From Micromonospora sp. HNM0581 (GTDB taxonomy: Bacteria > Actinomycetota > Actinomycetes > Mycobacteriales > Micromonosporaceae): 64,000 nt of DNA. The position numbers and the translations under genes are program-made. The notes beneath the pieces were generated by a model, which saw only the letters and a program-made list of their open reading frames with translations, made no database searches and had not been told where the DNA came from. Below are positions 40,238 through 49,572 of the stretch, one piece after another (within the stretch, counting starts at the first letter, position 1; every line of letters begins with the position of its first letter). The stretch is taken from contig NZ_JAASAD010000011.1 in assembly GCF_012726175.1 (NCBI RefSeq), positions 99,125-163,124 on the forward strand, given 5' to 3'.

Positions 40238-41098
40238 CTACTGCAGAAACGCCCCGAGGGGCGACAGCAGCAACCGACCGAGCGCGGCGGCAGTCTCGTC
40301 GAGCCGCCGACGCTCGCGCTCGTGCTGGTGCGGATCATGCCGGCAGCGCCAGATCCGCTGCGCGTTGCGCCAGGCGACGTCACGCGTATAACTGATCAAC
40401 TCGCCCTGGTACCAGTCGTCGATATCGCCGTTGACCATGTCGATCAGCAGTTGCCACTGCTCCAGGTAGCCCCGACGCAGACCGGGGATCTTGTCGGCGA
40501 AGATCTTGTTGATCTCGAGGTAGTCCCGATGTTGGTCACTGCCGTCGACCGGTTCGGATTCCAGGTGGTCGAAGGTGGTGACGAGCGCGAACGGCAAATC
40601 GAAGTTGATGTGCGCGTTGATGCCGGCCGCCGCAGAGGGCAGTGGCCGGGCGTCCGGCCCCCGCATCCGCTCGAACAGGCACGTCCAGGCTCGAGGGGTG
40701 CCCGGGCTGCTGTCACCCCACATGCGTAGGGCGTCGAAGTAGCGGGCGGCGAACTCGACGTCCAGTCGGGACAGGAAGACCGGATCGACGAAGCGATCAG
40801 TGTAGAGACCGTCCAGCACGCTCGAGGTGATGGTGAGATACAGCCTGTTGAAGTCGGCCAACGGGCAGCTGTCCAACAGAGGCGGGAGCCGGACCAGCAT
40901 GTCCTGCAACTTGGTCAGCTGGTCAACGACCGCGGGCACGTCGGTCGGATGATCCGCGAGCAGGTCGACGATGTCCCGGTGCACCGGCCCCCACACCGGC
41001 TCACCGCACCCATCTGACAGCTGCACTGCGCTGCGCTGCGCGCCCACCTGGGGCACCGCCACGGCGAGCTGACGATTCGTTAGCTGACGCTCGCTCAT
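40238..41098 (-). CDS. DUF5995-family protein
   Basis: A 286-residue soluble, mostly helical protein. The family signature AGINAHINFDLPFALV is central, with DFNRLYLTIT before it and ISYTRDVAWRNAQRIW after. DUF5995 proteins are widespread in actinobacteria and have no established function; the conserved His and Asn pattern hints at a metal site. Stand-alone gene with an ATG at 41098. Confidence 0.85.
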   Translation of the reverse strand: MSERQLTNRQLAVAVPQVGAQRSAVQLSDGCGEPVWGPVHRDIVDLLADHPTDVPAVVDQLTKLQDMLVRLPPLLDSCPLADFNRLYLTITSSVLDGLYTDRFVDPVFLSRLDVEFAARYFDALRMWGDSSPGTPRAWTCLFERMRGPDARPLPSAAAGINAHINFDLPFALVTTFDHLESEPVDGSDQHRDYLEINKIFADKIPGLRRGYLEQWQLLIDMVNGDIDDWYQGELISYTRDVAWRNAQRIWRCRHDPHQHERERRRLDETAAALGRLLLSPLGAFLQ

Positions 41099-41203
41099 GT
41101 CCCCTCCAGGCTGCTCGACGGCGTCGTCGTGCCCGTCACGACGCCGGGCCCAGCCTCTCAGGCGTAGGCGACAGCGACATCAGTAGAACGACGTATCCGA
41201 CAC

Positions 41204-44077
41204 CTACGCCTGGCTACGCAGGAAGATGGCGCTCGCCTGAACCCGGGTACGAACCTGCAGCTTGTCGAAGATGTGCGACACGTGCACACCGATCGTCCGC
41301 TCGCTGATGAACAGCCGCTGGCCGATCTCCTTGTTGGTCAACCCCTCGGCCACGGCGGCCAGCACCTCACGCTCCCGCGCGGTCAGGGCGGCAAGTTCCT
41401 CATCACCCGATCCGCCGGGGGTCGCCGCACCGACCACGCCACGTTCCTCCAACGTGACCCGGGCCCGCCCGGCGATCGTACGGATCTCCTCGGTCAACGG
41501 CACCGCCCCCAACGCCTGCGCGACCTGGTACGCCTGACGCAGCAGCTTCCCGGCGGTGGCGGCCTTACGACGGCTGGCCAGCAACGCCTCGGCCTGACGC
41601 AGCCGCGAGTACGCCGCCGGGTACGGATGGTTGCGGTGGTCCCACTCCGCTGCCGCCCGTGCCCACAGCTCCGGATCGGCCCCGTCGAGCCGGCTCACCT
41701 CGGCGGCACACAAGGCCAGGTAACCGTCGACCACGTAGCGCACCGGCCGGGCCGCCCGTTCGCTGCGTTCCGCCACCCGGGTGGCGATGCCGCGCAGCCG
41801 ACGCACCGCGTTGTCGTCGACGGCTACGGTGCGGCTGGCGTGCGCCTCCGCCTCGGCACGCAACCCGTGCCAGACCAGCACCGCGAGGATGACCAGATCA
41901 TCGGAGCGGGTCTCGGTCAGTCCCCGCTGCACGGCGTGCCGGGCGACGTCGTGCCGCCCCTGCCACATGGCCAGCCCGGCCCGCAGGGTGAGCAACGGGA
42001 TGACGTGCCGGGCACCGCCGCCGGCCAGGATGGTCGCCACCGCGTCCAGGTCACGGTCGGCGGCTGCGATGTCACCGTAGCCGACCGACAGCCGACACCG
42101 GGCCAGCAGCAGTTCGACGGCATCGGCGCCGGAGGGACGGTGCCGCAGCGCGGAGGCGACCACCTTCTCCGCCTCGGCCCACTGCCCCACCCGGAACAGC
42201 CCGTTGGTGGCGATGGCCAGTAAGCGGGTCTCGTAGGAACGACCCAATCCCAGCTCGGCGACCCGCTCGGCCCCTCGGCGGGCAACCACCACGCCCTCTT
42301 CGAGGATGTTCAGCGGCCCGGTCAACAGCTCGGCCAGATGCAGATAGGCGAGCGCGACATCCTCAGGACGACCGGCTCGTTCGGCGATGGCGAGGGCCCG
42401 CCGCAACGCCGCCAGGCCCGCGTCCGGGTCCTGTCGGTACGCCTCGGAGAAGCCCAGTGCCGCGCTGGCCAGCACCATCTCGGTGGTAGCGCCGTCCACC
42501 TGCTCGGCCAGGGCCAGCGCTTCGCGCGCCCGCTGGCCCGCCTCGGCGTACCTGCCGAGTTGCAGGAGCAGCTCCGCCAGCCGGGCGGCGACGGTTGCTC
42601 GCTGCCCGGGCGTGCAGTCGGCGACGGTGAGCGCTTGCTCGTACTCCACCTCGGCCAGCGCGGAACGGCCGGCGGCGGCCAGGTAGCGGGCCCGGCGGAT
42701 GTGCAGTTCGCAGGCGGAAAGGTCGGTGTCGGCACCGGCCAGCTCCTCCAGCAGCGCCAACGCGCGAGCGTACTCACCACAGTGGTGGGCGGCCTCCGCC
42801 GCCCGGCCGAGCAGGGTGGCCCGGTCGACATCGGGTAACCCCTCGGCTGACTGCACCGCCACCGACCAGTGCCGGTGTGCCTCGGCGTAGCCGTACAGGC
42901 GTTCCGCTTCCTCGGCGGCGGCCACCGCCGCCGGCAGCGCTCGTGCCGGCTCACCGGCGAGCCGCCAGTGATGGGCCAGCCGGGCCTGGTGCAACTCGGC
43001 CGGCGCCGAGGTCAACGCCTCGGCGTAGCGGCGGTGCAGCACCGCCCGTTCGGCGGGCAGCAGTTCGCCCTCCAGCACCTCGGCGACGAGCCGGTGGCGG
43101 AGCCGATAGCCGTCGGCGGAGCCGACCAGTAGCCGGTGGGACACCGCCGCGCGGACCGCGTCGAGCAGCTCGTGTTCCGGCAGCTCGACCACCTGGGCGA
43201 GCAGCCAGTGCTCCACCGGTTCGACTCCGGCGGCGACCGCGTGCACGGCGCGGTGAGCCGGCCGGGGCAGCGCGTCCACCCTGGCCAGGAAGACCTCGCG
43301 CAGGGTGTCGGAAAGCCCGTCGCGGCCGTCCCGTAGTTCCCGGGAGAGCTCCTCGACCACGAAAGGGTTGCCGCCGCTTCGCTGCCAGAGTCGTTCGGCC
43401 GCCTCGGGTGCCGGTGGTCGACGCATCACGGCGGTCGCCAGCTGCTCGGTGCCGTTCCGGTCCAGCGGAGCCAGATCAAGCACCCGCACCGACCGTAGTC
43501 GACGTAGCTCGGTGAGCACCCGGCGCAAGGGATGCGCCCCCTGTAGTGACTCCGACCGCACTGCCGCCAACACCGCCAGTTGCAGGTCGCCGAGGCCAGC
43601 GAGCAGGTACAGCAGGAGTTGGCGGGTCGTCCGGTCGACCCACTGGAGATCGTCGAGCACCAGCACCAGCGGCCCGCCGTCGGCGATCACGTTCAGCCCT
43701 CGGGACACCCGCTCCAGCAGCGCGCCCGCGCCGTCCGGGCCGGCGCCGTCCTCGGCGAACACGGCGAGCAGCGCCTGAACGGACGCCGCAGCCGGCGGGG
43801 CCAGGTCGGTGTCGAGGCGGCGCAGGGCCTGTCGCAGCGGGTGCAGCGGGGAGGCGTCACCGATGTCCAGACAGGACCCGGTCAGCACCAGCGCATCCCC
43901 GCGGCTCAGCTGGTCACCGACCTCGCGCAGCAGGCGGGTCTTTCCGACGCCGCTCTCACCGGTCAGGAACACCGCCGCCGTGTGTCCCGGCGTCACGTCG
44001 TCGAGCAGCGCGGATCGTACCGTCGCCACCAGGTCGTCCCGACCCACGAGCGGAGTGGTGTCCAGGTCGCTGGCCAT
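41204..44077 (-). CDS. LuxR-type regulator with AAA ATPase (LAL/MalT-like)
   Basis: About 957 residues. The N-terminal P-loop GESGVGKTRLL and Walker B VLVLDDLQWVD belong to a signal-transduction ATPase; a long helical TPR-like middle follows; and the C-terminus is a LuxR helix-turn-helix (LTAREREVLAAVAEGLTNKEIGQRLFISERTIGVHVSHIF, here split by this description). LAL regulators control antibiotic and sugar genes. An ATG at 44077 or a GTG at 44095 may start it; neither has a good ribosome site. It is divergent from a cyclase-ATPase gene, and the two may respond to related signals. Confidence 0.9.
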   Translation of the reverse strand: MASDLDTTPLVGRDDLVATVRSALLDDVTPGHTAAVFLTGESGVGKTRLLREVGDQLSRGDALVLTGSCLDIGDASPLHPLRQALRRLDTDLAPPAAASVQALLAVFAEDGAGPDGAGALLERVSRGLNVIADGGPLVLVLDDLQWVDRTTRQLLLYLLAGLGDLQLAVLAAVRSESLQGAHPLRRVLTELRRLRSVRVLDLAPLDRNGTEQLATAVMRRPPAPEAAERLWQRSGGNPFVVEELSRELRDGRDGLSDTLREVFLARVDALPRPAHRAVHAVAAGVEPVEHWLLAQVVELPEHELLDAVRAAVSHRLLVGSADGYRLRHRLVAEVLEGELLPAERAVLHRRYAEALTSAPAELHQARLAHHWRLAGEPARALPAAVAAAEEAERLYGYAEAHRHWSVAVQSAEGLPDVDRATLLGRAAEAAHHCGEYARALALLEELAGADTDLSACELHIRRARYLAAAGRSALAEVEYEQALTVADCTPGQRATVAARLAELLLQLGRYAEAGQRAREALALAEQVDGATTEMVLASAALGFSEAYRQDPDAGLAALRRALAIAERAGRPEDVALAYLHLAELLTGPLNILEEGVVVARRGAERVAELGLGRSYETRLLAIATNGLFRVGQWAEAEKVVASALRHRPSGADAVELLLARCRLSVGYGDIAAADRDLDAVATILAGGGARHVIPLLTLRAGLAMWQGRHDVARHAVQRGLTETRSDDLVILAVLVWHGLRAEAEAHASRTVAVDDNAVRRLRGIATRVAERSERAARPVRYVVDGYLALCAAEVSRLDGADPELWARAAAEWDHRNHPYPAAYSRLRQAEALLASRRKAATAGKLLRQAYQVAQALGAVPLTEEIRTIAGRARVTLEERGVVGAATPGGSGDEELAALTAREREVLAAVAEGLTNKEIGQRLFISERTIGVHVSHIFDKLQVRTRVQASAIFLRSQA

Positions 44078-44269
44078 GGCTCGCAGCCTAGTCACAGGTT
44101 CCGTTCCCGTTCTACAGGTACTTCGCCTCTGTCCTACTCATCGCGTCGACATTGCGACCAAAGGTTGCGTTCAGCCGACATACGTCGTTTTGCCGATCCG
44201 CCGTCAGACCAGCGGTGACAGGCTCCGGACATCGTCGGCGCTACGGGGAGAGAGGCAGGTGCGACCGCC

Positions 44270-46819
44270 ATGCCCAGTGCTGTTGTCGCTGGTCAGTTCA
44301 CCAGCGGGCGGGTGCGTTGGCCCGTGGCGGAGGAGCGACGGACCGTCTCGGTCCTCTTCGTCGACATCGTCGGGTCGACCCGGTTGGTCGACCGGCTGGA
44401 CCCGGAGGACGTCCGTGCCCTGCAACGGGCGTACTTCGGCGCCGTCGCCCGAGTGCTGCGACGGTGGGACGGTGCGGTGGAGAAGTACGTCGGCGACGCG
44501 GTGATGGCGTTGTTCGGCGCGCGTCGCACGGACGGGTGGGACGCGTATCGGGCGGTGCGGGCCGGGCTGGAGATCCAGCGGGCACTCGACGGCTGCCCGC
44601 TGGTACCGGGACTGCGGGTCCGGGTCGGCGTCGCCACCGGTGAGGCCGTGGTCGACCTGGCCGCCAGTCACGACGGTGGGCACGGTGTTGCCAGCGGTGC
44701 GGTCATCACCCTCGCTGCCCGGCTACAGGAACACGCCCCACCCGGCGGGGTGGCGCTCTGCCCGGCCACCCACCGGGCCGTCGTCGGGCTGATCACGCAG
44801 CGCCCGGTCCCGGCGGTGACCGTGGCCGGCAAGGCGCTGCCGGTCGACGTGTGGTACGCCACCGGCACCGAGCGGCCCCGACCATCACGGCACGACCTTC
44901 CCCTGCTCGGTCGGCGGCGGGAACTGGCCGTCGCCCGTGCGCACCTCGCCGAGGCGGTACGCGGACGCGGCGATCGTCGGGTCCTGTTGCTCGGTCCGGC
45001 CGGTAGCGGACGTAGCCGCCTGCTGCGGGAACTGGTCCGGACCACCCGCTCGCTCAGCGGAGTCCCGGTGCGGTGGTGCCAGCTGGCCTGCCCGCCCTAC
45101 CCAGCGCAGCCGCTGGAGCCCGTCGCGGAGCTGGTCCGCGGGCTGGCAAAGGCCCGGGACGGTGAGGACATCGATACGATACGCCGCCGACTCGCCGCCG
45201 CCCTGACCGGTCTGGTGCCGGCGGCCCTGCTGACGCCGGCCCTGGACACGGTGGACGATCTGCTCGGGATGACTGTCACTCCGGCCCGGGCGGTGACGTA
45301 CTGGCGAGAGGTGCTGCTGAGTCTGGCGCGGCGGCAACCGGTGGTGGTCGCCGTCGACGATCTCGACCGTGCCGCACCGGCGCTGCGTCGCCACCTGACC
45401 GCACTCGTCGACCTGGCCGAGGAACGTGACCTGCCGCTTGCTCTGGTGGCGACCGCCGCCGAGGAGCCGGGTTCTGCCACTCGCCGGGTGGCCCGGGTCC
45501 GGCTGCCACCGCTCGACACCGTCACCACCGGTCGGCTCCTGCGTCGGCTGCTGCGGCTGGCCGGTGAACCGACCGGATCGGCGGCCCGACTGACCGCCGT
45601 GGTCAGCGGCAACCCCGGACGGGCGGTGGCCTACGTACGCACGCTCACCGGGTCCTTCGGGGCGGGGCGGGGCGGGGCGGAGGGCGATCCGGGAACGCTG
45701 CCCGTACCGGAGGGTGTCCGTCGGGTCGTCGACGCCCGGCTGGATCGGCTCGACGGCAGCGCCCGCGCGGTCCTGATGACCGCCGCGCTCGCGCCCGGCC
45801 GCACCGGGTCGGAGCTGGCGGACATCCTCGACTGGCCGCTGACCCGGGCGGCGGCGGAGCTGGCCTTCCTGACCGGCGACGGCCTGCTGGTGCCGCTACC
45901 AGGTGGCGGATACGAGGTGACCGACCCGGTGGTACGACAGGTCGCCCGGGCGCGGCTGCCCCGAGCGGTACGCGACGTCTTCGTCGGGCGGGCCACGCGG
46001 GGCACCCCGACGGAAGGGGTGTCGCTGCCCCGGTCGGCTGGGTCAGCGGCGGGCCAGGAAGGCCAAGACCCGTTCCCAGGTCAGTCCGGCGGCGGCCGGG
46101 TCGTGGTCGGCAACCGTCGGATCGGTGAAGAGGTGTCCGGCGCCCGGATACCGGTGCACGACGAGGTCCGCGCCCGCCGCGATCATCTCCCGCTGCCACT
46201 CGGCGACCTCGTCGGGCGGGTCGTAGGGGTCCGGGTCAGCCAGGTGCAGGTGCGTCCGGAGGCCGGGACGGACCGCTGCCGGGGATCCGCCGGTGCCGTG
46301 CAACAGCAGCAGTCCGGCGGTGTCGGGTCGTTCGGCAAGCATCGCGCCGGCCACCCCGGCGCCCATCGAGAACCCGGCGAGCACGGTCTCGGGCGGCAGC
46401 CCGTCGAGCGCCGCGCGGGCCCGGTCGAGGACGACCTGCTGGCCGATCCGCTCCAGCAACGCGAACCCCTCCGCCACCGAGTCGACGGCGGGCGCGTCGT
46501 ACAGGTCGGGTGCGTGCACCTGATGACCTGCGGCGCGCAGCCGGTCGGCAGCTACCAGGACCGCCGGTCGCAGCCCGTACACGGAGTGGTAGAGCACGAT
46601 ATGTTCCATCGGCACATCGTGCCCGACGTCGGCTGTTGCCGCGGGTCGGCGCGCACGGGCACCGGCCCGGGTCCTTGGCTCACCGGCTCCGGCCGGCTGC
46701 CGGTGCCCGGCCCCGCTCCTCCGATTCCGGTGGGCCCGGATCGGGGTCAGGTGCCCGGAGGGTCCTGCTCCGCCCGCGGAACTCCGCGATCACCTCCCCG
46801 TCTTGCCGGCTCACCGTGA
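44270..46819 (+). CDS. Class III nucleotide cyclase domain fused to degenerate AAA-type ATPase, with antisense-derived tail
   Basis: The N-terminal ~190 residues form a class III cyclase domain (VSVLFVDIVGSTRLVDRL, YVGDAVMALFGA). An ATPase-like region (about 205-580) follows, in which the P-loop reads GPAGSGRSRLL, with Arg instead of Lys, while Walker B (VVAVDDLD) is intact. After about residue 585 the frame stays open for another ~265 codons, but those bases are the antisense of two well-supported genes on the other strand, so this tail is unlikely to be an evolved domain. Normal relatives carry a C-terminal TPR region, which is missing. Start ATG at 44270. Confidence 0.75.
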   Translation: MPSAVVAGQFTSGRVRWPVAEERRTVSVLFVDIVGSTRLVDRLDPEDVRALQRAYFGAVARVLRRWDGAVEKYVGDAVMALFGARRTDGWDAYRAVRAGLEIQRALDGCPLVPGLRVRVGVATGEAVVDLAASHDGGHGVASGAVITLAARLQEHAPPGGVALCPATHRAVVGLITQRPVPAVTVAGKALPVDVWYATGTERPRPSRHDLPLLGRRRELAVARAHLAEAVRGRGDRRVLLLGPAGSGRSRLLRELVRTTRSLSGVPVRWCQLACPPYPAQPLEPVAELVRGLAKARDGEDIDTIRRRLAAALTGLVPAALLTPALDTVDDLLGMTVTPARAVTYWREVLLSLARRQPVVVAVDDLDRAAPALRRHLTALVDLAEERDLPLALVATAAEEPGSATRRVARVRLPPLDTVTTGRLLRRLLRLAGEPTGSAARLTAVVSGNPGRAVAYVRTLTGSFGAGRGGAEGDPGTLPVPEGVRRVVDARLDRLDGSARAVLMTAALAPGRTGSELADILDWPLTRAAAELAFLTGDGLLVPLPGGGYEVTDPVVRQVARARLPRAVRDVFVGRATRGTPTEGVSLPRSAGSAAGQEGQDPFPGQSGGGRVVVGNRRIGEEVSGARIPVHDEVRARRDHLPLPLGDLVGRVVGVRVSQVQVRPEAGTDRCRGSAGAVQQQQSGGVGSFGKHRAGHPGAHREPGEHGLGRQPVERRAGPVEDDLLADPLQQREPLRHRVDGGRVVQVGCVHLMTCGAQPVGSYQDRRSQPVHGVVEHDMFHRHIVPDVGCCRGSARTGTGPGPWLTGSGRLPVPGPAPPIPVGPDRGQVPGGSCSARGTPRSPPRLAGSP
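45658..45680 (+). repeat. (CGGGG)4 tandem repeat inside the cyclase-ATPase gene
   Basis: Four CGGGG units followed by CGG occur within the coding region at a Gly-rich linker. The unit is 5 nt, so gain or loss of one copy would shift the frame. Confidence 0.6.
46043..46609 (-). CDS. Dienelactone hydrolase-family alpha/beta hydrolase
   Basis: A 188-residue small alpha/beta hydrolase. The nucleophile elbow is GFSMGAG (Ser in place of the Cys of classical dienelactone hydrolase), and the catalytic His is in HRYPGAGHLF. The start MEHIVLYHSVYG is typical. It hydrolyses esters or lactones in the cytoplasm. ATG at 46609 (or GTG at 46615). The whole gene lies opposite the 3' part of the cyclase-ATPase frame. 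Confidence 0.9.
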   Translation of the reverse strand: MEHIVLYHSVYGLRPAVLVAADRLRAAGHQVHAPDLYDAPAVDSVAEGFALLERIGQQVVLDRARAALDGLPPETVLAGFSMGAGVAGAMLAERPDTAGLLLLHGTGGSPAAVRPGLRTHLHLADPDPYDPPDEVAEWQREMIAAGADLVVHRYPGAGHLFTDPTVADHDPAAAGLTWERVLAFLARR

Positions 46820-47150
46820 CGTCGTAGATGCCACTACGGCCGTACCGGGTGCGCTCGCTGGCCCGGGCTGTCAGCACGTCCCCCTGTCGCGCCGGGCGGA
46901 CGAAGGTGATGTCGGCACCGGAGGCGACGGTGGCTGGGCCGTGGCTGTTGCAGGCCAGTGCGAACGCGGTGTCGGCCAGCAGGAAGACGAAGCCGCCGTG
47001 GGCGATGCGGTGCCCGTTGAGCATGTCGTCGCTGATCCGCATCCGGGCCGTCGCGTTGCCGTCGGCGGCGCGCACCAGCTCGATGCCGAGCCGGTTGGAG
47101 GCCACGTCGGCGTCGAACATCTCGTGCGCGGCGGTGCGCTGTGGTTCCAC
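46680..47150 (-). CDS. PaaI-type hotdog thioesterase
   Basis: A 156-residue hotdog-fold protein. The family motif is LNGHRIAHGGFVFLLADTAFALA, and GADITFVRPARQGDVLTARA is typical of PaaI. It hydrolyses aryl- or acyl-CoA thioesters. The C-terminal ~25 residues are Pro/Arg-rich. GTG start at 47150. No phenylacetate genes are nearby. Confidence 0.88.
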   Translation of the reverse strand: MEPQRTAAHEMFDADVASNRLGIELVRAADGNATARMRISDDMLNGHRIAHGGFVFLLADTAFALACNSHGPATVASGADITFVRPARQGDVLTARASERTRYGRSGIYDVTVSRQDGEVIAEFRGRSRTLRAPDPDPGPPESEERGRAPAAGRSR

Positions 47151-47382
47151 CTTGCGTCCCGTCCGTTCCGGCCGGGCGCCTCGCCCTCGCCCTCGCCATC
47201 ATGGCACCGCCGGTCGGTGCAGGACCGGGCAGGCTCGTCACGGGTGAGCGGCGCCTGCGGACGTGCTCGGGTCGGACCTCCGGTCCGACCCGAGCTGATC
47301 ATCGCCCTGCCATTCTCTCGTAGTTGCAAAATGCTGGCAACAATCCTGGACGCGCAGCCCCTTGGTAACTAGCGTGATCGCT

Positions 47383-48141
47383 ATGAGCCCTTACATCAGT
47401 GGTGTCGCCGCATGGCAGGAGAGCTGGGACCGCCAGCAGGAGGCGTACCTGCCCGACCGCGAGCACCGGTTCGCCGTCATGCTCGACGCGGTCGACGCCG
47501 TCCGCGAGGCCACCCCACCGCGACTGCTCGACCTGGCCGGCGGCACCGGCACCATCTCCCTACGTGCCCTGCGCCGCTTCCCCGATGCCCAGGTCACCCT
47601 GGTCGACCTCGACCCCGCGCTCCTCGCCCTCGCCACCGCCTCCCTCGGCGACCGGGCGACGATCGTCACCGCCGATCTCAGTCGGCCGGACTGGGTCACC
47701 GCCCTGCCGCACCGGCGCTACGACGCCGTACTCACCGCCACCGCGCTGCACTGGTTGTCCGCCGACCGGCTGGGCGTCCTCTACCCGGAGATCCGCGGCC
47801 TGCTCCGGCCGGGTGGACTGTTCGTCAACGCCGACCACATGCCCGACGACGACCTGCCCGAGCTGACCAAACGCCTGGTCACCCGCGCCGAGGAACACCG
47901 CTCGGCCCGCTTCGCCGCTGGTGCCGCGCTGTCCTGGTCGCAGTGGTGGCACCAGGCCGAGCAGGATCCGTCGCTGGCTCCGCTGGTACGGCGACGGCAC
48001 GGCATCTACCCCTCCGGGCACAGCCCCGAGTGGACTCCCCCGATCTCCTGGCACCTCAGCGCCCTCCGGAACGCCGGATTCACCGAGGTCGGTACCCTCT
48101 GGCGGGGCGCCGCCGACGCCGCCACAGTCGCCGTCCGCTGA
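47383..48141 (+). CDS. Class I SAM-dependent methyltransferase
   Basis: A 252-residue methyltransferase. Motif I LLDLAGGTGTISLRAL, an acidic motif II (VTLVDLDPALL) and AVLTATALHWL are clear. The ATG at 47383 is preferred over an upstream frame. The substrate is unknown; the fold resembles ubiquinone-type small-molecule methyltransferases. The gene is followed by a long inverted repeat. Confidence 0.88.
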   Translation: MSPYISGVAAWQESWDRQQEAYLPDREHRFAVMLDAVDAVREATPPRLLDLAGGTGTISLRALRRFPDAQVTLVDLDPALLALATASLGDRATIVTADLSRPDWVTALPHRRYDAVLTATALHWLSADRLGVLYPEIRGLLRPGGLFVNADHMPDDDLPELTKRLVTRAEEHRSARFAAGAALSWSQWWHQAEQDPSLAPLVRRRHGIYPSGHSPEWTPPISWHLSALRNAGFTEVGTLWRGAADAATVAVR

Positions 48142-48161
48142 CCCCTCCCCCTCCCGTCCCT

Positions 48162-48236
48162 CGCGATCATGCAGTCGTGGTCGTAAGCCTCTCCGCATCC
48201 GCCCCACTCGTCCGGTGCCACAACTGCATGATCGCG
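48162..48236. repeat. Long inverted repeat between a methyltransferase and MFS gene
   Basis: CGCGATCATGCAGTCGTGG (48162-48180) and CCACAACTGCATGATCGCG (48218-48236) pair over 19 positions with one G-T type mismatch, around a 37-nt loop. It lies between convergent genes and could act as a terminator, but the long arms and GATCATGCA core also look like an extragenic palindromic element. Confidence 0.65.
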
Positions 48237-48250
48237 TCGTCGGGCGGCGG

Positions 48251-49528
48251 CTATGGGTTGTCGGGTGACGTCCTGCTACTCGATCGGGCCCGCCCGCGCC
48301 GGCGCCCCGTGTCGTCGGCGGCGGGCGGGCGGACCGCCGGGACCAGCAGGAGGGTCGGCAGCAGCAGCAGGGGTACGACGAGCAGCGCCCGCAACGTGCC
48401 CACCTGGTCACCGAGCAGGCCCAGCAACGGCGGCCCGGCCAGGAACGCCGTGTAGCCGATCACTGCGACCACACTGACCCGGACGTGCGCGTGTTCCTCC
48501 TCGTCGGCGGCGGCACTCATCCCCACCGGGAAGCCGAGCGAGGCACCGATTCCCCACAGGGCGACGCCGACCACCGCCACCGGACCGGAGCCGGCGAGTA
48601 CGGCCAGACCGGCACCGATGACAGCGAGCAGGATGGTGGCGGTGAGCACCGGCCCCCGCCCCCAGCGGTCCAGCGCCACCGTGCCGACGGTGCGGCCCAG
48701 GGTCATGCCCACCACGAAGACGCCGAATACCGCCGCCCCGGCCGCCGGACTGAAGTCGTACCCGTCGACGAAGGCCACCGCCAGCCAGTCGTTGGCGCTG
48801 CCCTCGGCGAACGCCGCCGCCAGCACCAGCAGGCCGATCAGAAGAGTGCGCGGCTCCCGCCAGGCGGCCAGCAACCGGCTACGGCCGGCCCGGACGGTGC
48901 CAGTTTCCGGCTCGGCCGGCAGGAACGCGCGCGCCCCGAGCAGGGTGCCGCCGAACACCATCGCGGCCAGCACGCCGAGGTGCACGGCAACCGGAACGCC
49001 CAGTCTGGCAGCGCCCGCACCGAGACCGGCACCGGCCACCGATCCGAGGCTCCACGCGGCGTGGAAGCGCGGCATCACCGTCCAGCCGAGCCGCCGTTCC
49101 ACCGCCGCGCCCTCGATGTTCATCGCGACATCGCAGTTGCCGGAACCGTAGCCGAGCGCGAACAGGCCGACCGCCACCGCCGGGACCGAACCGATGACAC
49201 CGGCCGAGAATCCGGCGACGGTCAGACCGAGCGCGACCAACAGGGTGGCCGCCACCACCGCGCGGGCCGCACCCAGGCGCTGCGCCACCAGGCCGGCGGT
49301 AGGCATGGCGACGATCGCCCCGGCGGACATGGCGAGCAGGAGCAGACCGAGACGCCCCGGAGTGAGGCCGAGTCCGTCGCGGATCGCCGGCACCCTGGCG
49401 AACCAGGTGGCGACGGCCAGTCCGTTGAGCGCGAACACGACAGCCACGCCGTTGCGGGCAGCCAGCACGGCTCGGGACGGACCAGCGCCGGCAGGCGAGG
49501 TTGCAGGGGTGGTGGCGAAGGGTTCCAC
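48251..49528 (-). CDS. MFS transporter (YbjJ/FsrR-type, sugar-like)
   Basis: A 425-residue transporter with 12 predicted helices, from ARNGVAVVFALNGLAVATWFARVP to LRALLVVPLLLLPTLLLVP. GTG at 49528 is chosen because AGAGGA precedes it and because an upstream start at 49567 would put the LacI-type operator into the leader. The WFARVPAIRDGLGLTPGRLGLLLLAMSAGAI region is typical of small-molecule MFS exporters/importers. It is divergent from a LacI-family regulator that probably controls it. Confidence 0.88.
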   Translation of the reverse strand: MEPFATTPATSPAGAGPSRAVLAARNGVAVVFALNGLAVATWFARVPAIRDGLGLTPGRLGLLLLAMSAGAIVAMPTAGLVAQRLGAARAVVAATLLVALGLTVAGFSAGVIGSVPAVAVGLFALGYGSGNCDVAMNIEGAAVERRLGWTVMPRFHAAWSLGSVAGAGLGAGAARLGVPVAVHLGVLAAMVFGGTLLGARAFLPAEPETGTVRAGRSRLLAAWREPRTLLIGLLVLAAAFAEGSANDWLAVAFVDGYDFSPAAGAAVFGVFVVGMTLGRTVGTVALDRWGRGPVLTATILLAVIGAGLAVLAGSGPVAVVGVALWGIGASLGFPVGMSAAADEEEHAHVRVSVVAVIGYTAFLAGPPLLGLLGDQVGTLRALLVVPLLLLPTLLLVPAVRPPAADDTGRRRGRARSSSRTSPDNP

Positions 49529-49572
49529 GTACGTTCCGGTCCTCTCTGCGGGTATCACGCCGATCACACACC

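Noticed and set aside
41160..41211. AGGCGTAGG / CCTACGCCT inverted repeat
   Set aside because: 34-nt loop and overlap with the end of the LuxR-type gene; too weak to call a terminator.
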